A stretch of 64,000 bases of DNA, taken from the NCBI RefSeq assembly GCF_004340785.1, contig NZ_SLXS01000001.1, forward strand, positions 1,160,636 to 1,224,635, written 5' to 3'. Source of the DNA: Tumebacillus sp. BK434 (lineage in GTDB: Bacteria; Bacillota; Bacilli; Tumebacillales; Tumebacillaceae). The first letter of the stretch is position 1. Each line of letters opens with the position of its first letter. The notes beneath the pieces were generated by a model. That model did no database searches. It worked only from the letters and a program-made list of their open reading frames with translations, and was not told the origin of the DNA. The position numbers and the translations under genes were made by a program. Shown here piece by piece: positions 10,000 through 17,720 of this stretch.

Positions 10000-10850
10000 A
10001 CCGCTTCTGCCTCCGGGTTGAACGGGTCGCGGACTTGAAGGTAGCGCAGCTCCCCTAGTGTCGCCACGCTGGTCACCTGCAAGGTGACCGTCACTTTGTC
10101 GGGGACAGCATCGTAAACGAGATAGGACGGTCGATCGAAGGTGTCCCCGGCTGCGTAGCTCTGCAGCGGGTGGACGCCTTTGGGGCTGGCATTTCGCTTG
10201 TGTTGGCCGGCCCGGCCTGTGGCATACAGGGCATCGCTGTCCGGCGAGGCAGATTGGACGACGGCGTGCTCGGTGGCCGTCGTTGCAGGCGCGACCGCTG
10301 CTGCGGGCTCCGGCACATGATTTATTACTTCCCCCCACGGCAAAGTCTCCCCCGTCTGCAGGTTGTAGAGGTCGAGGATCGCACCTCCCGTGTGCAGATA
10401 GACGAGGTGCAGCATCGGACCGGCATAGATGTAGCCTTCGGTCAGCTCCCGCCCCTGCAGCTGTTCCGGCAAGGCTGGAATGGCTGCCCGGCTGAATTCG
10501 TAGAGGTGCTGGCCGTCTGCGGAGGTGACCAGGTAGCCTGCGGACCGGCCGCTTACCTGAACGCTCCAGAGGAGAGCGTTTTGGCGTCCTTCGGGGTTGT
10601 GCAGGGCGCGCACCGGTTGTGCGGTCGCCGTCTTCCAGTCTTGGAATGCGGAAATGGTGGAGAGGCGCTGTACTTGTGCTGCGATGTCGATCACTGGGGC
10701 TTGCACAACAGCGCTCGTGCTGTCCGTCTGTTGTCGCGGATGCGGTTGCGCTTGCCGCTCCGTGGCAAGCGGTGCCTCGGCGAGCGTCGGGATCGACGTG
10801 GTGGTGAAAAGTAAGGTCAGCATGGTCAGCGTACGGAATTTTTGTCCCAT
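9942..10850 (-). CDS. Secreted protein of unknown function
   Basis: 302 aa with a classical signal peptide (MGQKFRTLTMLTLLFTTTS, predicted cleavage after TLAEA). The mature part starts with a Gln/Thr/Ser-rich linker, then a compact region (YLVTSADGQHLYEF, YIYAGPMLHLVYLHTGG), an Ala/Thr-rich linker around 195-215 and a C-terminal beta-rich segment. I do not recognise a family. The ATG at 10850 lies 12 nt after AAAGGAG; an alternative ATG at 10860 opens another frame that lacks a signal peptide and is rich in Arg/Pro, so it is rejected. The 3' end overlaps yqhG antisense by 58 nt. Confidence 0.75.
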   Translation of the reverse strand: MGQKFRTLTMLTLLFTTTSIPTLAEAPLATERQAQPHPRQQTDSTSAVVQAPVIDIAAQVQRLSTISAFQDWKTATAQPVRALHNPEGRQNALLWSVQVSGRSAGYLVTSADGQHLYEFSRAAIPALPEQLQGRELTEGYIYAGPMLHLVYLHTGGAILDLYNLQTGETLPWGEVINHVPEPAAAVAPATTATEHAVVQSASPDSDALYATGRAGQHKRNASPKGVHPLQSYAAGDTFDRPSYLVYDAVPDKVTVTLQVTSVATLGELRYLQVRDPFNPEAEAVYIDSRFPVDVFLTASSAT

Positions 10851-10948
10851 CGGCGGTCATCGCTCCTTTGGTGCTTCTCTGTCCATCGTAGCGTGTCCGC
10901 GTTGCGATGTATGTTAGAACCTGTCGGGCGCATCGATAAATTTTCCGA

Positions 10949-10980
10949 CAAAAAAACGACCCTCCGCAAGGAGAGTCGTT
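10949..10980 (-). terminator. Terminator of the PhnD-like gene
   Basis: Minus-strand hairpin AACGACTCTCC / GGAGGGTCGTT with a TTGC loop, followed by seven T residues, just beyond the stop of the substrate-binding protein gene. Confidence 0.85.
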
Positions 10981-10999
10981 TGGTGTCGCTTGTATGAGA

Positions 11000-11911
11000 T
11001 TACTCCGGCTTGATGCCCATAACTTCGATCGCTTTGCGAACCGGGTCGAAGTTCTTGTCGTCGGACGGAACGAGGTTGTCGAAGGAGTAGATTTCTTTAC
11101 CGATCTTTTTACCTTCGTCGGTCTTCATGATCGCGATGAAAGCGTCTGCAACTTTCTTGTTGAATGCATCCGAGAAACCGTTGCGGATGGAAACGGTGTC
11201 GTTCGGGATCGCTTCGGAGTAAGCGAACGGAGTCAGCTTGGTCATTGCATCCGGAACTTCTTTGGTGATGACGGTACGAGCGTCTTCGAAGACGGTCGCT
11301 ACGTCTACGTCACCGCGAACCAGCGCCATCAGCGCTTTGTCGTGGCCGCCTGCGAGAATCGGCTTCACGTCGGTTTCCGGGTTGATGTTTACACCTTTCA
11401 GCATAACTGCCGGGTAGATGTAACCTGCTGCGGAAGCTGCGTCGACGAATGCAATTTTCTTGCCTTTTACGTCTTCGACCTTGTTGAGGGTGGTGTCGTC
11501 AGCACGTTTTACGAACATGGAGCGGTAGGACGGAGAACCGTTACGCTCGGTTTGCAGCAGTACTTTAACTGCTTTCTTTTGGTCGTGTGCGAATACGTAG
11601 TTGATCGGGTTCAGGAAGCCGACGTCAACTTTCTTCGCTGCCATACCTTCAACCAGACCGTTGAAGTTGGTGGTAACTTGTACTTCTACCGGAATGCCCA
11701 GCTCTTTGGAGAGCAGGTCGCCCATCGGCTTTGCTTTTGCAGACAGGTTCTCTGCGTTTTGGGACGGAATGAAACCTACGATCAGTTTCTCCGGGTCTTT
11801 TTCGGTTTTCGCAGCTTGATCGCCGCCTTTTTCTTTCTCATCGGAACCGCAGCCTACGATGGTTGCTGCCAAAGCCAAAGTCATACCAACTGCAAAAGTC
11901 TTTTTGAACAT
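11000..11911 (-). CDS. PhnD-like phosphate/phosphonate ABC substrate-binding lipoprotein
   Basis: 303-aa precursor from the ATG at 11911 (GGGGG 9 nt upstream). The signal peptide MFKKTFAVGMTLALAATIVG ends in a lipobox with Cys at position 21, followed by a charged linker, so the mature protein should be a membrane-anchored lipoprotein. The body matches the PhnD/PtxB family: LIVGFIPSQNAENLSAKAKP near the mature N-terminus, VDVGFLNPINYVFAHD, and GGHDKALMALVRGDVDVA. The ligand could be phosphonate, phosphite or another oxyanion. No permease or ATPase is adjacent, so it is an orphan binding protein here. Confidence 0.88.
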   Translation of the reverse strand: MFKKTFAVGMTLALAATIVGCGSDEKEKGGDQAAKTEKDPEKLIVGFIPSQNAENLSAKAKPMGDLLSKELGIPVEVQVTTNFNGLVEGMAAKKVDVGFLNPINYVFAHDQKKAVKVLLQTERNGSPSYRSMFVKRADDTTLNKVEDVKGKKIAFVDAASAAGYIYPAVMLKGVNINPETDVKPILAGGHDKALMALVRGDVDVATVFEDARTVITKEVPDAMTKLTPFAYSEAIPNDTVSIRNGFSDAFNKKVADAFIAIMKTDEGKKIGKEIYSFDNLVPSDDKNFDPVRKAIEVMGIKPE

Positions 11912-11966
11912 TCGTTTTTCCCCCAAATGTGTAAATAGGATCAATAAATGGGCTATTGCCACGATT

Positions 11967-11974
11967 AGTATAGC
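11967..11974 (-). promoter_or_regulatory. Extended -10 promoter element of the PhnD-like gene
   Basis: Minus-strand TGC TATACT (TGn extended -10) lies about 55 nt upstream of the ATG. I see no good -35 at the usual distance. Confidence 0.5.
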
Positions 11975-12048
11975 ACAATTGGCCCAAAAAGAAATATCGG
12001 TTTTTTGTAGAATTTGTGAGGATTGAACACAATTCGACAACAAAAGGC

Positions 12049-12582
12049 TTACTTTGCTGGCAAATTCTTGCGTTCTCGTGAACGCACGCGTTCTTTTACT
12101 CTCGCAAGTTCGCTTTCCAGCTCTTGATCGGCAAGCCGCAGATGTTCCAATTGCCTGCTTTTGATGCTGTCCAATTCCCCCATCAGCGCGCGCAGCTGGC
12201 TTAAGTCGCGCTGTTTGCGGGCGGCGTGGATCTTCTTTTTCACCGCTTCCCCCTGTTTGTGCAGGACGTACGCTTGCTTCAGGTTGGCGCGGAAGCTCTG
12301 CAGCTTTTTCTCCACGTCCGCTTGAAACACTTTGTCTGTCTGATGCAGCAGTTTGCGCAGCTCATAGCTGTTGTCCCGCATCTGGTGGTTGAGATGGCGG
12401 ATGTTGTGCTCTTTTTGCTTGATCGCGCCCAACTGCCCGCGAAACTTGGTCAACTCAGCCGTCGTCTGCTCCGCGGCGCCGGGCTTGTCCTGCACACCCC
12501 CTGCGGATCCTTCAGGCGTGGCGCTCACCGTCAGCAGCAACAGCCAAAACAGTGCCGTCGTGATGCGCAGCCACTTCTTCAT
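12049..12582 (-). CDS. Secreted coiled-coil protein, function unknown
   Basis: 177 aa with an N-terminal signal or anchor segment (MKKWLRITTALFWLLLLTVS). Nearly the whole mature part is charged and Gln/Leu/Lys-rich with heptad-like spacing (about residues 40-170), predicting a long coiled coil, and it ends in a basic tail (RSRERKNLPAK). The ATG follows AGAGGTGATGG. It lies 137 nt upstream of the PhnD-like gene on the same strand. No family recognised; an extracytoplasmic structural or binding role is a guess. Confidence 0.75.
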   Translation of the reverse strand: MKKWLRITTALFWLLLLTVSATPEGSAGGVQDKPGAAEQTTAELTKFRGQLGAIKQKEHNIRHLNHQMRDNSYELRKLLHQTDKVFQADVEKKLQSFRANLKQAYVLHKQGEAVKKKIHAARKQRDLSQLRALMGELDSIKSRQLEHLRLADQELESELARVKERVRSRERKNLPAK

Positions 12583-12644
12583 TTGACCATCACCTCTTAC
12601 AGACTAGTATGGACGAACCAGCGTTTCCCTATGTACCGATGTAT

Positions 12645-12676
12645 AAAAAAAGAGGAGGACTTAGCGTCCCCCTCTC
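12645..12676 (-). terminator. Terminator overlapping the dnaI-like stop codon
   Basis: Minus-strand GAGGGGGAC / GTCCTCCTC hairpin followed by seven T residues. The left arm begins within the last codons of the DnaI-like gene. Confidence 0.75.
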
Positions 12677-13619
12677 AGGCATCTAAGAATTCGACTTGGC
12701 TCAGCCGCGCGTCTTTGCCGGTCAAGCGGCCGATACGCGTCATCTGGACGATGCGCGAAATCATCGCATCGACCGTTTTTGTGGAATCGTAAAACGTTTT
12801 GTAGACGGCCGGCGGTTCATAGTTGGACGTGAACAGGGTCGGCAGTTTGTTTGAGAAGCGGTAGTTGATGATGCGGAACATCTTGTCGAGCGTAAACTCG
12901 TTGGCCCGCTCCTGCGCGAACTCGTCGATCGCCAGCACCGGCACGGTGCAGTATTTTTCCAGCACCGCTTCCATGTCCTGCCCTGACGCCGCCATGCCGC
13001 GCAGTTTGTCAAAAATCGTGTCGGCGCGGACGAAGATGTTCGGCACCTGGCGATCGTCGAGCATGTTGCAGACCGCCAGCATCAGGTGCGTTTTGCCGAC
13101 TCCGGGCGACCCGAAGATGTACAGCCCTTTGAAGGCGGCCGCCGATTCGATCGGGTTGCGGCGGTGGTCGTAGCCGCTGGCGAATTCCATCGCCGCCGCA
13201 TACAGCTCCGGATGCTTGCGCGCCTGCTCCTGCGGGAAGTTGTCAAAGCGGTATTCCTTGTCGGCGAGCGTCTTCTCGGAAAACTCGCGCAAGGACGATG
13301 TCTCCCGCATTTCGATATGTTTTAAATAGGGGTTGCAAGGGCCGGTGCGAACGGTCAACTGGTCGTTGTACAGATCGAGGTAATCATAGAGGCCTTTGGC
13401 GTCGCCTTCTTTGCCGCATTTGTCATAGCCCTGACAGTTGCCGCAGATGCGCTCCTGCTTGATCAGGTCGAGCAAAAGAATCGCCCCGCGCTTGACCGTC
13501 TGGTCGTCCACACCAAGCGATCGCAGGTGCGGCAGACGCTCACGGAAATAGTCGGGCGTATAGTCGACCTGCCCTTTCAGGCGCGCCGCGATGCCCAGCG
13601 CCGAACCGATGTGCTCCAT
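12675..13619 (-). CDS. DnaI/DnaC-type helicase-loader ATPase
   Basis: 314-aa protein with the DnaI layout. An N-terminal helical region is followed by a Cys-rich zinc-binding segment (CGNCQGYDKCGKEG with a later GPCNPYLKH, about residues 59-100). The AAA+ domain has Walker A GSPGVGKTH near 170 and Walker B VLAIDEF near 228. DnaI loads the replicative helicase at the origin and at restart sites. The ATG follows GGGAGGG. It is not next to dnaB or nrdR, its usual partners, so it could be the cell's only DnaI or a second loader. Confidence 0.85.
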   Translation of the reverse strand: MEHIGSALGIAARLKGQVDYTPDYFRERLPHLRSLGVDDQTVKRGAILLLDLIKQERICGNCQGYDKCGKEGDAKGLYDYLDLYNDQLTVRTGPCNPYLKHIEMRETSSLREFSEKTLADKEYRFDNFPQEQARKHPELYAAAMEFASGYDHRRNPIESAAAFKGLYIFGSPGVGKTHLMLAVCNMLDDRQVPNIFVRADTIFDKLRGMAASGQDMEAVLEKYCTVPVLAIDEFAQERANEFTLDKMFRIINYRFSNKLPTLFTSNYEPPAVYKTFYDSTKTVDAMISRIVQMTRIGRLTGKDARLSQVEFLDA

Positions 13620-13715
13620 TGCATACCCTCCCTTCTCTCATTTGCGTACATCATGACGATACCTATTAGCGTACCATGAGGCCAAGGTTGTCCTCAAGAC
13701 ACGAAATCTGACAGC

Positions 13716-14162
13716 TTAGGAGTAGCCGACCACTTCCGCCTTGCGGACACCTTGCAGCGCTTCGAGGCTCTCCAGCAGTTCATCGACCGAGCTGGTCAGA
13801 TGCTGCACTTCAACGGTCATCGTCAAATGCGCCGCCTGGCTCATCGGGATGCCCTGGTTGATCGTGATGATGTTGCCGCCGTGCTTGGCGATCGCGTTGA
13901 GCACAGCCGACAGGACGCCTTGGCGGTGCTCGAGGATCAGCGACAAGGTGATCAGCCTGCCCTGCCCTTCTTCTTCGTACAGGAACACAAGATCGCGGTA
14001 TTTATAAAATGCGGATCGCGACAGTCCGGCCAGATTCACCGCATCGTGCACAGTATTGGCCTCGCCGCGCGCCAGCATGTCTTTGACATGAACGGTCTTG
14101 ATCATCGCTTCTGGCATGATGTCTTCTGCGACCAGGTAAAAGCGGCGCCGCTTGGAACTCAA
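13716..14162 (-). CDS. pheB: ACT-domain protein PheB
   Basis: 148 aa from the TTG at 14162, chosen because GGGGAGG lies 8 nt upstream and the product then begins SSKRRRFYLVAEDIMPEA, typical of the family; upstream extension is low-complexity. A short helix-turn-helix-like segment (TVHDAVNLAGLSRSAFYKYR) precedes a C-terminal ACT domain (LSLILEHRQGVLSAVLNAIA) that normally binds amino acids. PheB family proteins accompany prephenate dehydratase or homoserine genes; here it is next to asnB. Role likely regulatory in aromatic amino acid metabolism. Confidence 0.9.
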   Translation of the reverse strand: MSSKRRRFYLVAEDIMPEAMIKTVHVKDMLARGEANTVHDAVNLAGLSRSAFYKYRDLVFLYEEEGQGRLITLSLILEHRQGVLSAVLNAIAKHGGNIITINQGIPMSQAAHLTMTVEVQHLTSSVDELLESLEALQGVRKAEVVGYS

Positions 14163-14234
14163 AGTCGAAACCTCCCCATTGTAGCTTTTATTTCTATTGT
14201 ATAGAAAGTATGGATTATTTAATAGTATGTCCGC

Positions 14235-14270
14235 ATAAAAAAGAGACCCTCTGTGTGAACAGAGGGCTCT
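14235..14270 (-). terminator. Terminator of asnB
   Basis: Minus-strand hairpin GAGCCCTCTGT / ACAGAGGGTCTC with a T6 tail, directly after the asnB stop and before pheB. Confidence 0.88.
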
Positions 14271-14281
14271 GGCGATAACAC

Positions 14282-16207
14282 TTAGTACGCGGCAAGCGGT
14301 GCGTTTTGCTCGCGGCGCGTCTTGACGGTCGGCGGCACTTGCGGCGTGATCGTCACCGAGCGCTCGACGTAGATCTGGTGCCACATCATGAAGACGAGGA
14401 TCGTCCAAACTTTGCGCGCGTTGTCGCGGACGCCGTTTTTGTGATCTTCGAGCAATTGCATGACGTACTGTTTGTTGATCAGGTGGTCGATCGGGCTCGC
14501 ATCGATCAGTTCGCGCGCCCACTGGTAGTGCTCTTTTTTCAGCCAGTGGCGAGTAGGCACCGGGAAGCCGAGCTTCGGCCGTTCCGCCACCTCTTTCGGC
14601 AGAATGTCACGCACCGCTTCGCGCAGCACATATTTGGTCGTGCCGTTCATCGTGCGGTACTGAGCCGGAATCTTCGCGGCAAACTCGAACACCTCTTTGT
14701 CGAGGAACGGAACGCGCAGCTCCAGCGAGTTCGCCATCGTCATCTTGTCCGCTTTCATCAGGATGTCGCCCGGCAGCCAGGTGTGGAAGTCGATATACTG
14801 CATTTTGGTCACATCGTCGTATCGGGCCGCACGGTCATAGTACGGCTGAGTGACGTCGAGATAGCGGCGCAGGCCCATCTGCTCCGGGTTCAGCCGCACG
14901 AATTCCTCTTTCATCTGCTCGCCGAAGATGAACGCATTGCCGACGAAGCGCTCCTGCAACGTCTTGCCGCCACGCATGAGGAAGGAGCGGCCTTTCATGC
15001 CTTCCGGAAACTTTTCGGCCATCGAACCGAGCGTGCGGCGCATCGACATCGGCAGGTAGTCGAACATTTTCAGGGACAACGGTTCGCGATAGATCGTGTA
15101 GCCGCCAAACACTTCGTCCGCCCCTTCGCCGGACAGGACCACGGTGATATAGCGGCTCGCCAGCTCCGCGACGAAATAGAGCGCGATCGCCGACGGGTCG
15201 GCCACCGGCTCATCTTGGTGAAACATCAGGCGCGGCAGCACGTCGAGGTATTCCTTGGCCGTGATGATCGTGTCGCGGTGCTCGGTGCCGAGAATGTTCG
15301 CCGTCTCGCGGGCATAGGCGATCTCCGACTGGCCGCCTGCGCCTTCAAAGCCGACGGTGAACGTCTTGACCTGCTCCAGCTCTTTGAGCAGCGAGACGAT
15401 CGTCGAAGAGTCGACGCCGGAGGAGAGGAACGCGCCACGCGGCACTTCGGAGTTCATATGTGCTTTGACCGAGTTGCGGAGGATCTCCTGTGTGCCTTCG
15501 ATGTAATAGGACAGCGGGCGGTCTTCCGGCTCGAACTTGAGGTCCCAGTAGCGGGTGATCTCTTTGATCTTGCCGCCTTTGATCACCATGTAGTGCGCGG
15601 CCGGCAACTTGTGGATGCCTTTGAACATCGTCAGCGGGTCGGGTGCGTACTGGAAGGTCAGATAGTTCCAGAACGACTCCGGGTTGACTTCGCGGGCGAC
15701 GCCCGGCGCTTCGAGCAGGGACTTGATCTCCGAACCCCAGACGATGCTCTCGTCCGTCTCGGTGTAGTAGCACGGCTTGATCCCGAAATGGTCACGGGCG
15801 ACCAGCACCAGATCGTTGCGCGTGTCGACGATGGCAAAGGCAAACATGCCGCGCAGCTCTTTCACGCAGTCCGGGCCCTTTTCTTCATAGAGATGGACGA
15901 TAACTTCGGTGTCCGCTTCGGTCTGGAACTTGTGACCGCGTTCGATCAGCCCTTTGCGCAGCTCCTTGTAGTTGTAGATCTCGCCGTTAAAGGAGATCCA
16001 GACGGTGCCGTCCTCGTTGGGCATCGGCTGATGTCCGCCTTCCAGGTCGATGATCGACAAGCGGCGGAACCCAAGCCCGACCGGCCCTTCAAAATGCATG
16101 CCCGCATCGTCCGGGCCGCGGTGTACGATCTGCGCGTGCATGCGCTCCAACACATTTTGGTCAACCGGCTGCCCGGTTTTGTTGTACATTCCCACGATGC
16201 CACACAT
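14282..16207 (-). CDS. asnB: Asparagine synthase (glutamine-hydrolysing)
   Basis: Makes asparagine from aspartate, ATP and glutamine nitrogen. The 641-aa protein has an N-terminal class II glutaminase domain with the nucleophile Cys2 exposed after removal of Met (MCGIVGMYN) and the ligands RLSIIDL and NGEIYN. The C-terminal synthetase domain carries the PP-loop (FLSSGVDSS, about 257-265). Some homologues instead amidate peptidoglycan or act in biosynthesis; the full length and lone context favour a general AsnB. The start ATG has GCGAGG upstream. Confidence 0.95.
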   Translation of the reverse strand: MCGIVGMYNKTGQPVDQNVLERMHAQIVHRGPDDAGMHFEGPVGLGFRRLSIIDLEGGHQPMPNEDGTVWISFNGEIYNYKELRKGLIERGHKFQTEADTEVIVHLYEEKGPDCVKELRGMFAFAIVDTRNDLVLVARDHFGIKPCYYTETDESIVWGSEIKSLLEAPGVAREVNPESFWNYLTFQYAPDPLTMFKGIHKLPAAHYMVIKGGKIKEITRYWDLKFEPEDRPLSYYIEGTQEILRNSVKAHMNSEVPRGAFLSSGVDSSTIVSLLKELEQVKTFTVGFEGAGGQSEIAYARETANILGTEHRDTIITAKEYLDVLPRLMFHQDEPVADPSAIALYFVAELASRYITVVLSGEGADEVFGGYTIYREPLSLKMFDYLPMSMRRTLGSMAEKFPEGMKGRSFLMRGGKTLQERFVGNAFIFGEQMKEEFVRLNPEQMGLRRYLDVTQPYYDRAARYDDVTKMQYIDFHTWLPGDILMKADKMTMANSLELRVPFLDKEVFEFAAKIPAQYRTMNGTTKYVLREAVRDILPKEVAERPKLGFPVPTRHWLKKEHYQWARELIDASPIDHLINKQYVMQLLEDHKNGVRDNARKVWTILVFMMWHQIYVERSVTITPQVPPTVKTRREQNAPLAAY

Positions 16208-16279
16208 CTATGTAAAACCTCGCTTTCTTTATCGAAGACGATCAAATCGTTTGTTTTCGTAGACAAGCAGAACTATTAA

Positions 16280-16308
16280 AGTGTAGTCTCTTTCATTCTG
16301 CTCGTCAA
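16280..16308 (-). promoter_or_regulatory. Predicted sigma-A promoter of asnB
   Basis: Minus-strand TTGACG (16303-16308) and TACACT (16280-16285) with a 17-nt spacer. The -35 overlaps the stop codon region of aroK. Confidence 0.7.
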
Positions 16309-16823
16309 CGCGAAGAACTAGCCAGATTTTGTTTGATTTCTGCCGTGATCGACCGAATCGAGCGGCCAGTCGTGTCCACCGTCCAATTCGCAAAATCATA
16401 CAGTCCGGCCCGGGCCGCGAGCAGCTCTTCCACGCGGGCGCGCAGCGGGCGTTCCCCCTGCAGGAGCGGTCGGTTCGCATCCTGCTCGACGCGGCGCACG
16501 ATCTCATCGAGCGAAGCGGTCAGGTGGACGACCATGCCGCTGGCTTTCATCAGTTCGCGGTTCGCAGCCGACAGCACCGCTCCCCCGCCCGTCGTGATCA
16601 CCGCCGGGTCGCGCCGGGAGAGTTCGGAGAGCATGTCGTGTTCGAGCTTGCGAAAATGCGCCTCCCCCTGCTCGGCAAACAGCTCGGCGATCGGCAGACC
16701 TTGGGCCTGTGCGATCTCCGCGTCGGTGTCGTACAAATCAGCGCCCAGCTCTTCGGCGAGGGCATGCCCGATGGTGGTCTTGCCCGTGCCCATAAATCCG
16801 ATCAAATAGAGTCGCCTCTCCAT
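16305..16823 (-). CDS. aroK: Shikimate kinase
   Basis: Phosphorylates shikimate at the 3-hydroxyl using ATP. 172 aa from the ATG at 16823 (AAGGGG upstream), the standard family length. Walker A GTGKTT at residues 12-17, the shikimate-binding DTDAEIAQAQG, the GGGAV segment (ITTGGGAVLS) and the LID-region arginine in NRPLLQGERPL are all visible. In B. subtilis the equivalent gene also lies next to comG, although in this window asnB and pheB separate it from other shikimate genes. Confidence 0.95.
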   Translation of the reverse strand: MERRLYLIGFMGTGKTTIGHALAEELGADLYDTDAEIAQAQGLPIAELFAEQGEAHFRKLEHDMLSELSRRDPAVITTGGGAVLSAANRELMKASGMVVHLTASLDEIVRRVEQDANRPLLQGERPLRARVEELLAARAGLYDFANWTVDTTGRSIRSITAEIKQNLASSSR

Positions 16824-16937
16824 AGTATTCGCCCCTTGTCGCTTTCTTTTGGACTCATCATAATATGACGCACGAAAACGGGCAACCGTCACAGACTCTT
16901 CGAAATAAGACACGTGCTTCGTAATAATTTCCATGCG

Positions 16938-16952
16938 GGGATGTGATACAAT
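16938..16952 (+). promoter_or_regulatory. Extended -10 promoter element
   Basis: TGA TACAAT at 16944-16952 gives an extended -10 about 55 nt before the small membrane protein gene at 17008; no clear -35. Confidence 0.5.
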
Positions 16953-17007
16953 AAAGATCGAATTCGTATATTTATGATCTCAATACACATCGAAGGAGTT
17001 ATGCGCC

Positions 17008-17205
17008 ATGTGGGATAGCTTTTTGTACTGGATGGGCGAAGCGACGCTTTGGGACTGGATCTGGCATATTGTCGCAGTTGTCGTCACTCTTTATCTGAGC
17101 GTGCCGGGTCTGTGGTGGCCGTATGTAGAAAAATATATGCAGAAGAAAAAAGAACGCGAAGCTGCTCTCAAGCAAGCACAGGCTGAACTTCCGAAGAGCA
17201 AGTAA
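17008..17205 (+). CDS. Small membrane protein, function unknown
   Basis: 65 aa with one membrane segment (about residues 20-40, IWHIVAVVVTLYLSVPGLWW), an unusually Trp-rich N-terminal half and a highly charged Lys/Glu/Ala C-terminal tail that is probably a cytoplasmic helix. AAGGAG lies 8 nt before the ATG, and the gene is bracketed by a promoter element and a terminator, so it is very likely real. No family recognised. Confidence 0.8.
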   Translation: MWDSFLYWMGEATLWDWIWHIVAVVVTLYLSVPGLWWPYVEKYMQKKKEREAALKQAQAELPKSK

Positions 17206-17217
17206 CGCACATTGAAC

Positions 17218-17246
17218 CGCTCCGGTGTGACATCGGGGCGCTTTTT
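17218..17246 (+). terminator. Terminator of the small membrane protein gene
   Basis: GCTCCG / CGGGGC stem with one G-T pair followed by a T5 tract. Confidence 0.65.
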
Positions 17247-17326
17247 CTGTCGAAAGAAAATGGGAGAGCCGGGGTCTCGCTTTGCATATACTGCATTAGG
17301 TCAGTTCAAAAAGCGGGGGATGGATC

Positions 17327-17515
17327 ATGACGAGCAGCATGCTCGCGGTGCAAATCGAAGGTTTACGATCGGAGATGATCAAGGTCGCCGAACGCCAAGG
17401 CAGCCTCGTCGACCCCCAAGTGGTCGAGATCAGCCAGCAGCTCGATCGTTTGATCATGCTGATGCAGCAACATAAAACGTTCACAGCCAGCCGACTGCAC
17501 AAGCGTCCGAAGTGA
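17327..17515 (+). CDS. Spo0E-like aspartyl-phosphate phosphatase
   Basis: 62 aa with the two-helix form of the Spo0E family and its hallmark SQQLD motif (VEISQQLDRLI, about residues 34-44). Members dephosphorylate Spo0A~P and so delay sporulation. The ATG at 17327 follows GGGGG; a second ATG 12 nt later would give a slightly shorter protein. The size is typical. It has its own terminator and lies 120 nt after the small membrane protein gene. Confidence 0.82.
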   Translation: MTSSMLAVQIEGLRSEMIKVAERQGSLVDPQVVEISQQLDRLIMLMQQHKTFTASRLHKRPK

Positions 17516-17526
17516 GGGCGCTTTTT
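17501..17526 (+). terminator. Terminator overlapping the Spo0E-like gene end
   Basis: GCGTCC / GGGCGC stem around the stop codon, followed by T5. Confidence 0.6.
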
Positions 17527-17641
17527 GTTTTTAGAAAAATAGCACGAAAAACAAAGGTGCGTTAACGCTTTATTGAGAAGTCATAAAAGATCAGTTTTGA
17601 TTTATAATTAATATCATCTGCGATGTAATTAAATTCCATCA

Positions 17642-17671
17642 TTTACATAGATGATTTCATAGTGGTATTAT
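17642..17671 (+). promoter_or_regulatory. Predicted sigma-A promoter of the M4 protease
   Basis: TTTACA (17642-17647) and TATTAT (17666-17671), spacer 18 nt, about 50 nt before the ATG. The 17530-17700 stretch is clearly AT-richer than the rest of the window and holds no other gene. Confidence 0.6.
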
Positions 17672-17720
17672 ATGGGTAGAAGGTCAAGATAAATTTAAAT
17701 TAAGAGAGGGATATAGATCC

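Noticed and set aside
9787..10860. 357-codon frame starting at an ATG close to AAAGGAG
   Set aside because: Arg/Pro/His-rich with no signal peptide; the alternative frame from 10850 encodes a clean signal peptide and ordered sequence.
14306..16279. 657-codon open frame antisense to asnB
   Set aside because: Composition typical of a shadow; AsnB motifs on the minus strand are complete.
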